From Planctomycetota bacterium (GTDB taxonomy: Bacteria > Planctomycetota > UBA1135), in contig SHNF01000018.1 of assembly GCA_004295085.1 (NCBI GenBank), positions 62,001-126,000 of the forward strand: 64,000 nt of DNA, in the 5' to 3' direction. Made by a program: the position numbers and the translations under genes. Positions 34,895 through 46,246 of the stretch are shown in pieces. Positions within the stretch are counted from its first letter, which is position 1; each line of letters opens with the position of its first letter. Below the pieces are notes generated by a model, which was not told the origin of the DNA, made no database searches, and saw only the letters and a list, made by a program, of their open reading frames with translations.

Positions 34895-37576
34895 GTGCGC
34901 CCTCCGGACCCCTGTCGCGTCGCCTGCGCGCTGGCGCTGGCGCTGGCCTGGCTGGCGCCCGCCGCGGCGGCGCAGGAGCCGGCACCCGGCTGGGCCGCGC
35001 GCTATCCGCCGCCGGCGGCCTCCGGCGGGTCCGTGCTGGAGCGCTGGCCGGCGCCGCATTTCGCCTTGCAGTCCGGCGAGAGCAGCCATCCGGCGGTGGC
35101 GCCGTCCGATCTGGCCGTGCGCCTGCAGACGCGCCTGCAGCTGGACGCTCCCGGCCGCTACCGTTTCGCCCTGGACGTCCAGGGAGGATCCGCGACCTTG
35201 AGCGTGCGCGAGCCCGGCGGGGGGGCCGGGGCCGAGGTGATCGCGCCGCCTCCCAACGGCTCCGCGGGCGGTGGTGACTGGCTGGAGCTGAAAGGGCCGG
35301 AAGCGCTGCTCACGCTGGAGTACCAGCGCCACGGCAATGCTCCCACGCGCCTGCGGGTGCTGTGGGAGATGGCGCCGGGCGAAACCGCCGGCTTCCTGCT
35401 GGAGCCGATCCCGGCGCGCTTCACGCGCGTGCCGGACGCCGGCGCGGGCGCACCTGCCGCCGGTGACGCCGGCCGGCGCGGCCGCGTGCTCCTGGGCGAG
35501 CTGGGCTGCGTGAACTGCCACGCCCCCGGCAAGAACGCGCCGGCGGCCGTGAGCGCGCGCCCGGGTCCGTACCTGCGCGACGTCGCCCGGCGCGCGGACG
35601 GCGCCTGGCTGCAGCGCTACATCGCCGGCCCGCAGGAGCTCGTGCCGGCCGCCGCGATGCCGGACCTGTTCGGAGACAGCCCGGCCGAGCTGGAAGACGC
35701 GCGCGCCGTCGCCGCCTACCTGCAGGAGCAGGCGTTCCTCGGCGCCCCGCGCCCGTACGCCGCACCGGAGGCGACGCCGGCATCGCTGGTCTTCGGGCGC
35801 CAGCTCTATCACGAGGCCGGCTGCGTGGCCTGCCACGGGCCCTTGCAAGCGCCCGCCGTGGCCTACGGCGACGAAGCCCTGCCCGCGGAGTTGCCGCAGC
35901 CTGCCGTCGCGCGTCCCTTCGGAGACCTGCGCGGCAAGTGGCGCGGCGGCGAGCTGGCCGAGTACTTGCGCAATCCGCTGGCCGTGGATCCGAGCGGCCG
36001 CATGCCCGCGTGCAATCTCGCGGAGAACGAGGCCGGCTGGATCGCGGCCTACCTGCTGGCGCAATGGGGCGCCGCCGCGGCCCCACCGGGCCCGCGTCCG
36101 GATCGCGCCCTGCTCGAGCGCGGGCGCGAGCAGTTCGCGGCGCGCGGCTGCGCCGACTGCCACCAGCTCGGGAGCGACTCCGCCGAGGCCTCGCGCCTGC
36201 AGGCGCCGCCTCTGGCCGCGCTCCGCTCGGGCGGCTGCCTGGACGGGGCGCCCGGCGCGCCGCGCTACGCTCTGTCCGAGCAGGACCGTGCGGCCTTGCG
36301 CCGCGGCATCGGCGAGGCCAATGCGGCCCTGGGGCACCCCGCGCCGCCGGACGCCGCGCGCCGCAGCCTGGCGGCGCTGCGCTGCGACGCCTGCCATGCG
36401 CGCGACGGCGCCGGCGGCCTGGATCCCTCCTTGCGCCCGTACTTCCGCGCCACCGTCGGCGCGGACATCGGCGACGAGGGCCGCATCCCACCCGATCTCT
36501 CCGGCGCCGGCTTCAAGCTGAGCAGCAGCTGGCTGCGCACCGTGCTCACCGGCTCCGGCCGCGCCCGCCCGCACATGGCCGCGCGCATGCCGCAGTTCGG
36601 CGCGCCGGCCGTGGAGGCGCTCGTCGCGCAGCTGGCGCAGGCCGACGGCACCGCGCCCGACAGCGACCTGGAAGCGCCGGCCGCCGCGGCGGAGCTCGTG
36701 GCCGCGGGACGCCAGCTCGCCGGAGTGCGCGGCTTCGATTGCACCTCCTGCCACGCCTTCCGCGACTTCCACAGCAGCGGCGCTCCGGCCATGGAGCACT
36801 TCACGACGCGGCTGCGCTACGAGTGGTGGAGCCTCTACGTGCACGACCCGGCGCGCTTCAAGCCCGGCACGCGCATGCCGCGCTACTTCGAGAAGGGCGG
36901 AAGCGTGCTGACGCGGGTGCTGGGCGGCGACGCGCACGCCCAGGCCGACGCCCTGTGGGCGTACTTCGCCCAGGGCGAGTCCATGGCGCCGCCGGAAGGC
37001 GCCGGCGCGGGCGGCAACTTCCTGCTGCGCCCCCAGGACCGGCCGCTGGTCCTGCGCACTTTCCTGCGCGAGGCCGGCACGCGCGCGGTCGCCGTCGCCT
37101 TCCCGGGCGGCTGGAACTTCGCCTTCGACGCGCAGCGCTGCCGCCTGGCCTACGCCTGGCGCGGCGACTTCCTCGACGCCTCCAGCTCCTGGACCAACCG
37201 CGGCGGCAGCTTCGCGCAGCCCGCCGGGACGCTGGTGTGGCGCGCACCCGACATCGCCTACGTGCTCATGCGCCTGGGCGGCGCGCCTGAGCCCGCGGAG
37301 GCGGCCAGCCAGGTCTCGAGCCGGCGCTTCCGCGGCTACAGCCTGGACGCCGCCGGGGTGCCGACCTTCCAGTTATCGTTCCAGGCCTACGGCACGGAGG
37401 TTCTGGCTTCCGAGCGCTTTCTCCCGGCCCGGAACGGCTTCCAGCACTGCGTGCGCCTGGAAGGGCTGCCGCCGGAAACCCGCGTCCTGCCTGATCCAGG
37501 CCTCCCGGATGTGCGCATCACCGAAACCCCGGACTCCCGCGACGCGGTGGAGCTGCTGTGGAGCGTGACGCCGTGA
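34895..37576 (+). CDS. Secreted pentahaem cytochrome c with PA14-like N-terminal domain
   Basis: An 893-residue protein from a GTG at 34895, with signal peptide ALALALAWLAPAAAAQ. Residues ~45-185 look like a PA14-type sugar-binding domain. Five CxxCH haem sites follow at residues 205 (CVNCH), 310 (CVACH), 419 (CADCH), 497 (CDACH) and 616 (CTSCH), each with distal Met-containing segments such as RMPACNL, ARMPQF and RMPRYF. The C-terminal ~200 residues are a beta-rich domain (AFPGGWNFAFDAQRCRLAYAW). The next gene starts within its stop codon (GTGA). It probably passes electrons from the coupled PVC dehydrogenase to the respiratory chain in the periplasm. Confidence 0.87.
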   Translation: MRPPDPCRVACALALALAWLAPAAAAQEPAPGWAARYPPPAASGGSVLERWPAPHFALQSGESSHPAVAPSDLAVRLQTRLQLDAPGRYRFALDVQGGSATLSVREPGGGAGAEVIAPPPNGSAGGGDWLELKGPEALLTLEYQRHGNAPTRLRVLWEMAPGETAGFLLEPIPARFTRVPDAGAGAPAAGDAGRRGRVLLGELGCVNCHAPGKNAPAAVSARPGPYLRDVARRADGAWLQRYIAGPQELVPAAAMPDLFGDSPAELEDARAVAAYLQEQAFLGAPRPYAAPEATPASLVFGRQLYHEAGCVACHGPLQAPAVAYGDEALPAELPQPAVARPFGDLRGKWRGGELAEYLRNPLAVDPSGRMPACNLAENEAGWIAAYLLAQWGAAAAPPGPRPDRALLERGREQFAARGCADCHQLGSDSAEASRLQAPPLAALRSGGCLDGAPGAPRYALSEQDRAALRRGIGEANAALGHPAPPDAARRSLAALRCDACHARDGAGGLDPSLRPYFRATVGADIGDEGRIPPDLSGAGFKLSSSWLRTVLTGSGRARPHMAARMPQFGAPAVEALVAQLAQADGTAPDSDLEAPAAAAELVAAGRQLAGVRGFDCTSCHAFRDFHSSGAPAMEHFTTRLRYEWWSLYVHDPARFKPGTRMPRYFEKGGSVLTRVLGGDAHAQADALWAYFAQGESMAPPEGAGAGGNFLLRPQDRPLVLRTFLREAGTRAVAVAFPGGWNFAFDAQRCRLAYAWRGDFLDASSSWTNRGGSFAQPAGTLVWRAPDIAYVLMRLGGAPEPAEAASQVSSRRFRGYSLDAAGVPTFQLSFQAYGTEVLASERFLPARNGFQHCVRLEGLPPETRVLPDPGLPDVRITETPDSRDAVELLWSVTP

Positions 37577-39699
37577 TCCCGGCCGCCCGGCTCCGTGAGG
37601 TCCCTTCCAGGATTCCGCAAAGCTGGAAGCGTTGCGCCACGGCCAGCCTTGCGCTCCTGCTCGGCGCCGGCGGAGCGCGCGCCCAGGACGAGTTCATGGG
37701 CGTGCGCTACGAAAAGAAGGCCACGCGCGCCGAGACCGAGGCCGCGGCCTTGTCCGGCGCGCGCCCGGTGACGCCGCAGTGGGGCGAGTGGCACATGCTG
37801 GCGCCGTTTCCCTACGCCGGCCACGGCCGCGACGACCTGAAGACGCCGCAGCCGCCGGAAGCGGAGCTGGTGCGCCATCGCGCCGGAGGCCCCGGTCCGG
37901 ACCTGCAGGCGGAGTATGCCGGCAAGAACGGCACGACAGCGCGCTGGCGTCCGCTCGACCGCATCGAAGGCAAGGTGCTGGACCTGAGCGTCCACGGCCG
38001 CCGGTCGCTGAACGAGAACGCCGTGTGCTACCTCCACGGCAGCGTCGAGGTGGCGGAGTCCACGATCCTGCCGCTGTCGCTCGGCGCCGACGACGGCCTG
38101 CGCCTGTGGGTCAACGGCCGCCTGCTGATCGACGACGACGTGCCCCAGTCCCTCGACCCGGAGAAGTACCAGCTCAAGGTCCCCCTGTCTCCGGGCGTCA
38201 ACCACATCCTGGCCAAGGTGGCCAACGGCGGCGGCGGCTGGAACTTCTCGCTGCGCGTGACCATGCACCTGGACGCGCGCTTCGAGTCCTGGCTGCAGTC
38301 GCGCCTGGACCGGGATTTCCCCACGCCGGAGGGCCGCCACTACCGCATCCTCACGGTGCCGCTGCCCGATGACCTGGTGCTGGAGGTCGGCGGCGTGGAC
38401 CTGCTCCCGGACGGCCGCCCGATCGTGTGCACGCGCCGCGGAGAGCTGTGGATCGTGCACGACGCCTACGCGGAGCCGCCGCTCGACGCCAGGCTCACGC
38501 TCTTCGCCTCCGGCCTGCACGAGCCGCTCGGCCTCGTGGTGCGCCAGGAGGGCGGGCGCACCGCCGTCTACTGCGCGCAGCGGCCGGAGCTGACGCGCCT
38601 GCTCGACACCGACGGCGACGACCGCGCGGACGTCTACGAGTGCTTCTGCGACGCCTGGGGCATCAGCGGCAACTACCACGAGTTCGCCTACGGTCCCAAG
38701 TTCGATTCCGAGGGCAACGCCTGGATCACGCTCAACGTCGGCTTCGACGGCATGACGCCGCTGTCCGAGGCGCCGTACCGCGGCTGGTGCGTCAAGATCA
38801 CGCCCGCGGGCGACATGATCCCGGTGTGCAGCGGCCTGCGCTCGCCCAACGGCCTGGGCTTCCTCCCGGACGGATCGGCCTTCTTCCTGGACAACCAGGG
38901 CGACTGGGTCGGCACCAACAAGCTGGCGCAGCTGATCCCGGGCTCCTGGCAGGGCAACCCGGCCAGCCTGCGCTGGCGCGAGGGCTGGAAGAAGGGCGAT
39001 CCGGCCCCCGAGCGCACCGACGCCGCCGTCTGGTTCCCCTACAAGAAGATGGGGCAGTCCCCGGCCGACTTCCTGCTCGACGACACCGGCGGCAGGTTCG
39101 GCCCTTTCACCGGCCAGGTCTTCACCGGCGACATGACCTTGTGCACGGTCATGCGCGTGTTCCTGGAGAGCGTGGACGGCACCTGGCAGGGCGCCTGCTT
39201 CCCCTTCCTCGAGAACTTCGAGAGCGGGCCCAACCGCCTCGCCTTCGCCGCCGACGGCAGCATGTTCGTGGGCATGACCGACCGCGGCTGGGGCTCCACC
39301 GGTGCCAAGCGCTACGGCCTGCAGCGCGTGGTCTACACCGGCGTCACGCCCTTCGAGGTCCTCGAGATGCGGGTGGTCCCCGACGGCTTCCAGCTCGAGT
39401 TCACGCAGGATCTCGACTCCGCGGCGGCCGCCGACCTCGCCTCGTACCGCATGCTCTCGTACACCTACGCCTACCACTCGGACTACGGCAGCCCGGAGAT
39501 CGACAGCGCCGAGCAGAAGATCACGAAGGCCGCCGTCACCGGCCCGCGCGGCGTGCACCTCACGATCGAGAGCCTGAAGCCCGGCTTCGTGCACGAGCTG
39601 CACCTGCCCGGCGTGAAGCGCGCCGACGGCGCCCCGCTCCTGCACCCGGTCGCCTACTACACGCTGCAGAAGATCCCGGGCGGGGCGTCCGGGCGCTAG
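37573..39699 (+). CDS. PVC-type membrane-bound dehydrogenase, sorbosone/glucose dehydrogenase-like propeller
   Basis: A 708-residue secreted protein; the GTG at 37573 overlaps the cytochrome stop (GTGA) and gives signal peptide CATASLALLLGAGGARAQ. Residues ~30-235 contain a PA14-like beta domain (GADDGLRLWVNGRLLIDD). The six-bladed propeller starts with VGGVDLLPDGRPIVCTRRGELW, and GLHEPLGL...QRPELTRLLDTDGDDRADVYE is the signature of planctomycete/PVC dehydrogenases related to soluble PQQ sugar dehydrogenases. The usual fused C-terminal haem domain is absent; the upstream pentahaem protein probably takes that role. Likely oxidises a sugar or alcohol in the periplasm. The stop overlaps the convergent gene's stop in CTAG. 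Confidence 0.85.
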   Translation: MIPAARLREVPSRIPQSWKRCATASLALLLGAGGARAQDEFMGVRYEKKATRAETEAAALSGARPVTPQWGEWHMLAPFPYAGHGRDDLKTPQPPEAELVRHRAGGPGPDLQAEYAGKNGTTARWRPLDRIEGKVLDLSVHGRRSLNENAVCYLHGSVEVAESTILPLSLGADDGLRLWVNGRLLIDDDVPQSLDPEKYQLKVPLSPGVNHILAKVANGGGGWNFSLRVTMHLDARFESWLQSRLDRDFPTPEGRHYRILTVPLPDDLVLEVGGVDLLPDGRPIVCTRRGELWIVHDAYAEPPLDARLTLFASGLHEPLGLVVRQEGGRTAVYCAQRPELTRLLDTDGDDRADVYECFCDAWGISGNYHEFAYGPKFDSEGNAWITLNVGFDGMTPLSEAPYRGWCVKITPAGDMIPVCSGLRSPNGLGFLPDGSAFFLDNQGDWVGTNKLAQLIPGSWQGNPASLRWREGWKKGDPAPERTDAAVWFPYKKMGQSPADFLLDDTGGRFGPFTGQVFTGDMTLCTVMRVFLESVDGTWQGACFPFLENFESGPNRLAFAADGSMFVGMTDRGWGSTGAKRYGLQRVVYTGVTPFEVLEMRVVPDGFQLEFTQDLDSAAAADLASYRMLSYTYAYHSDYGSPEIDSAEQKITKAAVTGPRGVHLTIESLKPGFVHELHLPGVKRADGAPLLHPVAYYTLQKIPGGASGR

Positions 39700-40577
39700 A
39701 ACTCCTCGAGCAGCGTCGCGAGAGTCTGGTCCTCGTCGATCCGGAGGGTCACGTCGTGCGGCAGGTCGCCGCCGCGCAGGAACTCCAGGAACGCCGGATC
39801 GTAGGAATCCACGTCGTTCCAGATCTGCAAGGTGATGAGGCCGTCCGTGGACGCGGCGACGCTGAAGATGCCTGCGACCCCGTCCTGGACGAAGGAAAGC
39901 GGATTCTCGACCAGGAAGTTGCGCCAGATCGCGCCTTCCTCATCGTCGCGCGCGACGTCCGCCAGCACGTCGGCCTTCCAGCGCTTCCATTGGCTCGCGC
40001 TGGCGGCCAGGTGGAAGGAGATCCCGGAGGCGTCCAGGCGGATCCAGGAGTGCCCCTCTTGCGCCCGCTCGCGCAGGAGTTTCCGGGTCTCCGCGTCGAA
40101 CTCGTCGTCGGCCGCGCCCCCCTCGTCGCGATCCTCCAGGATGCTCCGGCTGATGCCGCGATTCACGCGCCCAAGGAGCTCGGTCAGGTCGCTCAGCTGC
40201 ACGTCCTGCCAGGAGCTGAGCTTGCCCTCCGGGTTGAGGAAGTGGCCGTGCGCCAGGATGCGGAAGTGGGCGGCAAACTCGGCCACCTCCGGCTCCGCGT
40301 CCTGCAGGTCGAGCCACAGGAGCGGGGTGAAGAAGCACAGGGCGTGGTCCAGGGAGGCCAGGCTCCGGGCCATCTCGGCGTGGTCCGGATTCTTGTCCTG
40401 TCCGAATGCCACCAGGGGCTCGTGGTGCCAGCCCTCGTAGATCAGACGCACGCGCAGCGTGTCCTCGGCCGGGTCCACGCGCATCAGCAGCGTCTGCTTC
40501 TGGAAGCTGAGGCATCCCGGCGCGGCCAGGCCCAGCGCGAAGCACAGGAGCCAGCGCGATCTCAGGCGAGTGCTCAT
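39696..40577 (-). CDS. Lipoprotein of unknown function
   Basis: A 293-residue protein starting MSTRLRSRWLLCFALGLAAPGC, a lipoprotein signal with Cys at residue 22. The mature part mixes beta segments (TLRVRLIYEGWHHEPL) with acidic helical stretches (DEEGAIWRNFL, SILEDRDEGGAADDEFDAETRKLL). No motif is recognised. It is convergent with the PVC dehydrogenase gene and divergent from the YheT-like hydrolase across 57 bases. Function unknown. Confidence 0.75.
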   Translation of the reverse strand: MSTRLRSRWLLCFALGLAAPGCLSFQKQTLLMRVDPAEDTLRVRLIYEGWHHEPLVAFGQDKNPDHAEMARSLASLDHALCFFTPLLWLDLQDAEPEVAEFAAHFRILAHGHFLNPEGKLSSWQDVQLSDLTELLGRVNRGISRSILEDRDEGGAADDEFDAETRKLLRERAQEGHSWIRLDASGISFHLAASASQWKRWKADVLADVARDDEEGAIWRNFLVENPLSFVQDGVAGIFSVAASTDGLITLQIWNDVDSYDPAFLEFLRGGDLPHDVTLRIDEDQTLATLLEEF

Positions 40578-40634
40578 GGTTCCGGCCTCACCGCCCAGTC
40601 TACTGCCACAGCGAAGCGCTGCGCGGTGCGTAGC

Positions 40635-41630
40635 ATGGCCCGCGCCGTGCCCGCCTCCTCGTTCCGGCCGCACCCGCTGCTGCGCAACGGGCACGCCATG
40701 ACGGTGGCCGGCGCCCTGCTGCCGCGGCGGCTGCGCGGATTCCTGCGGCGGGCGCAGGAGTTCTTCCTGCCGGTCGGAAGCGACACGCGCGTGCGGATCG
40801 AAGCCCACTGGCAGCCGGATCCGGACGCGGCGGTGCTGGTGCTGGTGCACGGCCTCGGAGGCCACGCGCGCAAGTGCTACATGGCGGGCACGGCGTCCAA
40901 GGCCTGGCGCCGCGGCCTCTCCGTGCTGCGCCTGAACCTGCGCAACGCCGGAGGCACCGAGCATCTCACGCCCACCCTCTACCACGCGGGTCTGAGCGAC
41001 GACCTCGAAGCCGCGGTGGAGTGGCTGGCGCGCGAGCGCCGTCCCGCGCGCATCGTGGTCGCCGGCTTCTCGCTGGGCGGGTCCATCGCGTTGCACGCGG
41101 CCGCGCGCTGGGGCGGCGCGCCGCCGGAGGGCGTGGCCGGACTGGTCACCGTGTCCACGCCCTTCGACCTGGCCGCGGCCAGCGCCGCCATGCACCGCGG
41201 CGGCTTGCACCGCGTGTACGTGCGCAGCTTCCTGGCCAGCTTCCGCGACAGCTGGAAGCGCAAGGCGCGCCACCTGCCGCAGCACTATCCGCCGGACGGC
41301 ATGCGCGCGATCCGCAGCATCCGCGACTTCGACGAGCGCTGGGTGGCGCCCGCCTTCGGCTTCGCCGGCGCCGCGGATTATTACCAGCGCGCCAGTCCGC
41401 TGCGCGTGCTCGACCGGGTGCGCCTGCCGGTGCTCGTGATCCACGCCGCCGACGACCCCTTCGTGCCCCTGACCGCCGAAGCGCGCGCCGCCATCGCCTC
41501 GCTGCCGAATCTGCGCCTGCACGAGACCAACCACGGCGGCCACTGCGCGTTCTACGGCGCCGAGCCGGCCGGTGGCGACCTCGACCGCTGGTGGGCCGAG
41601 AACCGGGTGGTGGAGGCTGCCTTATGGTGA
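40635..41630 (+). CDS. YheT-like alpha/beta hydrolase
   Basis: A 331-residue cytoplasmic protein. The N-terminal FRPHPLLRNGHAMTV block and VLVHGLGGHARKCYM are typical of YheT/ABHD-type hydrolases; GFSLGGS carries the nucleophile Ser, ADDPFVP the acid and NHGGHCAF the catalytic His. LRLNLRNAGGTEHLTPTLYHAG is highly characteristic of the family (RxCxxxEx type in E. coli YheT). Substrates are probably medium-chain esters or lipids; physiological role unclear. Confidence 0.88.
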   Translation: MARAVPASSFRPHPLLRNGHAMTVAGALLPRRLRGFLRRAQEFFLPVGSDTRVRIEAHWQPDPDAAVLVLVHGLGGHARKCYMAGTASKAWRRGLSVLRLNLRNAGGTEHLTPTLYHAGLSDDLEAAVEWLARERRPARIVVAGFSLGGSIALHAAARWGGAPPEGVAGLVTVSTPFDLAAASAAMHRGGLHRVYVRSFLASFRDSWKRKARHLPQHYPPDGMRAIRSIRDFDERWVAPAFGFAGAADYYQRASPLRVLDRVRLPVLVIHAADDPFVPLTAEARAAIASLPNLRLHETNHGGHCAFYGAEPAGGDLDRWWAENRVVEAALW

Positions 41631-41690
41631 CAGAGATTCGGAGATGAGCGAATCGCCGAATGGTCTCGGAAAGCACAAGACGCTGCCGCT

Positions 41691-43093
<1,403 letters not shown>

Positions 43094-43097
<4 letters not shown>

Positions 43098-46000
43098 GAC
43101 TTGGTGATGGTCTCGTCCAGGTTCAGCAGGACGTTGGCGACCACGGTCCAGGCGGCCAGGTCGGGATCGGCGCCCGCGACCAGGGCCGCCGCGGCCTGCG
43201 GATCGGCCTGGTAGCGCCGCCGCTGCGCGCCCAGCAGCTCGAGCAGGATGCGCACCTCCTCGGGCTGCGGCGCGCGCGCCACGCACAGGCGGAAGCCGTA
43301 GGCGGCGCGCTCGGCGTCGCCGGCGCCGGCCTGCGCCAGCATGCGCCGCGCCAGGGCCGCGGCCGCCTCCACGAAGGCCGGGTCGTTCAGCAGGTTGAGC
43401 GCCTGCAGCGGCGTGTTGCTGCGCGCGCGGCGCGTGCACGTGAACTCGCGGCTGGGCGCGTCGAAGTTGGTCATGAGCGGATAAGGCGCCGAGCGCCGCC
43501 AGAACGTGTACAGGGCGCGCCGGTGGCGCTCGGCGCCCTGCTGCGCGGTCCAGCGGTCGTCGCTGTACGGCAGGTTCCAGATGCCGTCGGGCTGCGGCGG
43601 GAACACGCTCGGCCCGCCGAGGACGGGATTGAGCAGTCCGCTGGCGCTCAGCGCCACGTCGCGCACCGCCTCGGCCTCCAGGCGGAAGCGCGGGCCGCGC
43701 GCGAACACGCGGTTGTACGGATCGCGCTCCAGCAGCTCCGGCGTCACGCGCGAAGCCTGCCGGTACGTTGCCGACGTGACGATGAGGTGGTGCAGCGCCT
43801 TCACGTCCCAGCCGCCGCTCACCAGCTCCAGCGCCAGCCAGTCGAGCAGCTCGGAATGCGTGGGCGCATCGCCCTGGCTGCCGAAGTCCTCCGGCGTGGA
43901 CGACAAGCCGGCGCCGAAGTACTGCGACCACACGCGGTTGGCCAGGACGCGCGCGGTCAGCGGGTTGTCCGGCGCCACCAGCCACTGCGCCAGGCCCAGC
44001 CGGTTGCGCGGCGCGTCCGGCGGCAGCGACCCCAGCACCGCGGGCACGGCCGGCTCGACCGCTGCGCCCGGGCTCAGGAAACTGCCTTTCTGCAGCACGT
44101 GGGTGGCGCGCGGCTGCGCGCGCTCGGCCAGGACCATGCAGGTCGCCGGCTGGGGCAGGCGCGCGCGCAGTTGCGCGAGCCGGGCGCGCGCCGCCTCCAG
44201 CTCCGGCGCGCTCGCGCGCCAGTGGGCCTCGAGCTGCGCCTGTTCGGGCGCGCCGCGCGTGCCGCCCAGGACCAGCAGCCGCTCGAGGGCCGGTGGCAGC
44301 GGCGGCGCATCCGGCGGCGCCTCCGCGCACACCGAGACGCGGAAGCGCCCCAGCGTGTGCCGGCTGCCGTAGTCCTGCGCCAGGCGGACCTCGATGTGCG
44401 CCGCGGGCAGCGCCCGCTCCAAGGCGAACACCGCCTGGTGGCTCTGTCCGGTCTGTGGGACGATGGCCCAGCCGCTGGCCGGATCCCCGTCCACCGCCCC
44501 GGACGCCGGCCACGGCCGGTCCATCTGCTCGAAGTCGGCGCGCGCCCGCCCCAGCGGCACGGCAACCCCGTCCACCAGAAGCGTCACTTCGTTGAGCACG
44601 AAGTTGCCGTGCCCGGTGCGCCCGGGCCCCTGCGATGGCAGGCTCGGATCGGACAGCGCTTCGATGCGCAGGCCGGCAACGCGCGGCAGGCCCACCTCCG
44701 CGCTCACGACGTAATGGTCCATGTCCGGCGCGGAGCCCGAGGCGAGCACCGAGCCGTCGTCCAGCACGGTCAAGGTGGCGCCGCGGGCCGATTCCACGCT
44801 GCGCGGCTGCAGCGCCACCCACTGCGCCAGCTCCGCGCGCCGGCGCCGCTCCCAGGCGCCGAACGCGCTTTCCAGCTCCGGAGTCCGCGCCTCCAGCTCG
44901 CGCTCCAGCGCCTCGATCTGCGGCGCCAGCTCCGCCATCACGGCCTGTTGCTGCGGCGTCGGTGCCTCGATCTGGGGGTCCTCCGATCCGCCGCTGTCGG
45001 TCGTGCTGTTGAAGAACGCGAAGAACTGGTAGTACTCTTCCTGCGCATACGGATCGTACTTGTGGTCGTGGCACTGGGCGCAGCCGAGGGTCGCCCCCAG
45101 CCACACGGAGGCCGTCGTGTTGGTGCGGTCCACCACCGCCGCCACGCGGAACTCCTCCGCGTCCACCCCGCCCTCCTTGTTCACCATGGTGTTGCGGTGG
45201 AAGCCGGTGGCGATGCGCTGCTCCAGGGTCGCGTCCGGCAGCAGGTCGCCGGCGAGCTGCTCGATGGTGAAGCGATCGAAGGGCAGGTTGCGGTTGTACG
45301 CGTCAATGACCCAGTCGCGGTAACGCCACTGCGAGCGGCGCTCGTCCTTCTCGTAGCCGTTGGTGTCGGCATAGCGCGCCAGGTCCAGCCACAACTGCGC
45401 CTGGCGCTCGCCATAGTGCGGCGACGCCAGCAGCCGCTCCACCAGGCGCTCGTACGCATCCGGCCGAGCGTCGGCCAAGAACTCGTCCACCTCGCTCACC
45501 GGAGGCGTCAGCCCGACCAGGTCCAGGTACAGGCGCCGGATCAGGGTCTCCGCCGGCGCCTCCGGCGACGGCGCCAGGCCCTCGCGCTCCAGCCGCGCCA
45601 GCACGAAGCGGTCCACGCCATTGCGCGGCCACGCGTCGTCGCGCACCGGCGGCAGGGCCGGCCGCGCCGGCGGCACGTACGACCAGTGCCGGCGCAGCGT
45701 GCTGCCGTCCTCGGGCCACTCCGCGCCCTCATCCAGCCAGCGGCGCAGGATCTCGATCTCCTCCGCCGCCAGCGCCTCCTCGCCGAAGGGCATGCGCTCG
45801 TCCTCGTCGGCGGCCACCAGGCGCTGGTACAGCAGGCTCTCGGCGCTGTTTCCCGGCACGATGACCGGACGGTTCCCGTTTTTGCTGCCGGCCCGCGCCC
45901 ATGCGCGCTGATCCAGCCGCAATCCGGCCTTCTGCCTGGTCGCCCCGTGGCAGGCGAAGCAGCGCTGTTCCAGGATGGGGCGGACCTCCCCCTGAAAGCT

Positions 46001-46099
46001 CAGCCCTGAGGCCGGCTCCTGGGTCGCGGCGGGAAGCCGAACCGCCAGGGCGATGGCTGCGACGGCATGCGCCCCGAGGTGGAGGGAGGAGCGGAACAT
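43094..46099 (-). CDS. Planctomycete cytochrome c (PSCyt1) + DUF1549 + DUF1553 protein
   Basis: A 1001-residue secreted protein with signal peptide [14 protein letters not shown]. PSCyt1 domain: [13 protein letters not shown]47FAC50H51 haem site with axial Met in [12 protein letters not shown]1549 follows at ~150-360 ([42 protein letters not shown], a second CAQCH in [12 protein letters not shown]). Residues ~390-640 are a coiled segment plus a discoidin-like carbohydrate-binding region. DUF1553 closes the protein ([37 protein letters not shown]-type [16 protein letters not shown]). It probably moves electrons during polysaccharide or aromatic breakdown in the periplasm, together with the coupled DUF1501 product. 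Confidence 0.92.
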
Positions 46100-46188
46100 C
46101 CGCAGGGCCTGGAGCGGTCTCGAGGCGGGCCATCCTAGCCGGAGGGCTTGACCCGGCTCGCGGCTGGACCCGGCTTGCCGAATTCCCC

Positions 46189-46216
46189 TTGACAGACTGA
46201 ATGCGGGACCTAAACT
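46189..46216 (+). promoter_or_regulatory. Sigma-70-like promoter of the tetR-dev operon
   Basis: TTGACA (46189-46194), 16-base spacer, TAAACT (46211-46216). The -35 box is a perfect consensus match and the -10 matches 4 of 6. It lies 31 bases before the TetR start codon and is overlapped by the operator palindrome. Confidence 0.7.
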
Positions 46217-46230
46217 GAACGTTGTTCAGT
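46214..46230. promoter_or_regulatory. TetR operator palindrome
   Basis: Perfect inverted repeat ACTGAAC-GTT-GTTCAGT overlapping the -10 box and transcription start of the operon whose first gene is a TetR regulator. Size and position fit autorepression by a TetR dimer, with release on ligand binding. Confidence 0.75.
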
Positions 46231-46246
46231 AACCGGACAAACATCG

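Noticed and set aside
38427..40634. First two thirds of a 1067-codon frame that ends with the YheT-like hydrolase
   Set aside because: Only the part from 40635 shows a protein family; the rest lies in the wrong frame over the PVC dehydrogenase and opposite the lipoprotein gene.
41631..41690. ATTCGG/CCGAAT inverted repeat between convergent genes
   Set aside because: Only 6 bp with a 14-base loop; too weak to call a terminator.
43523..46009. 828-codon open frame on the + strand
   Set aside because: Antisense to the DUF1549/DUF1553 gene, whose protein motifs are unmistakable.
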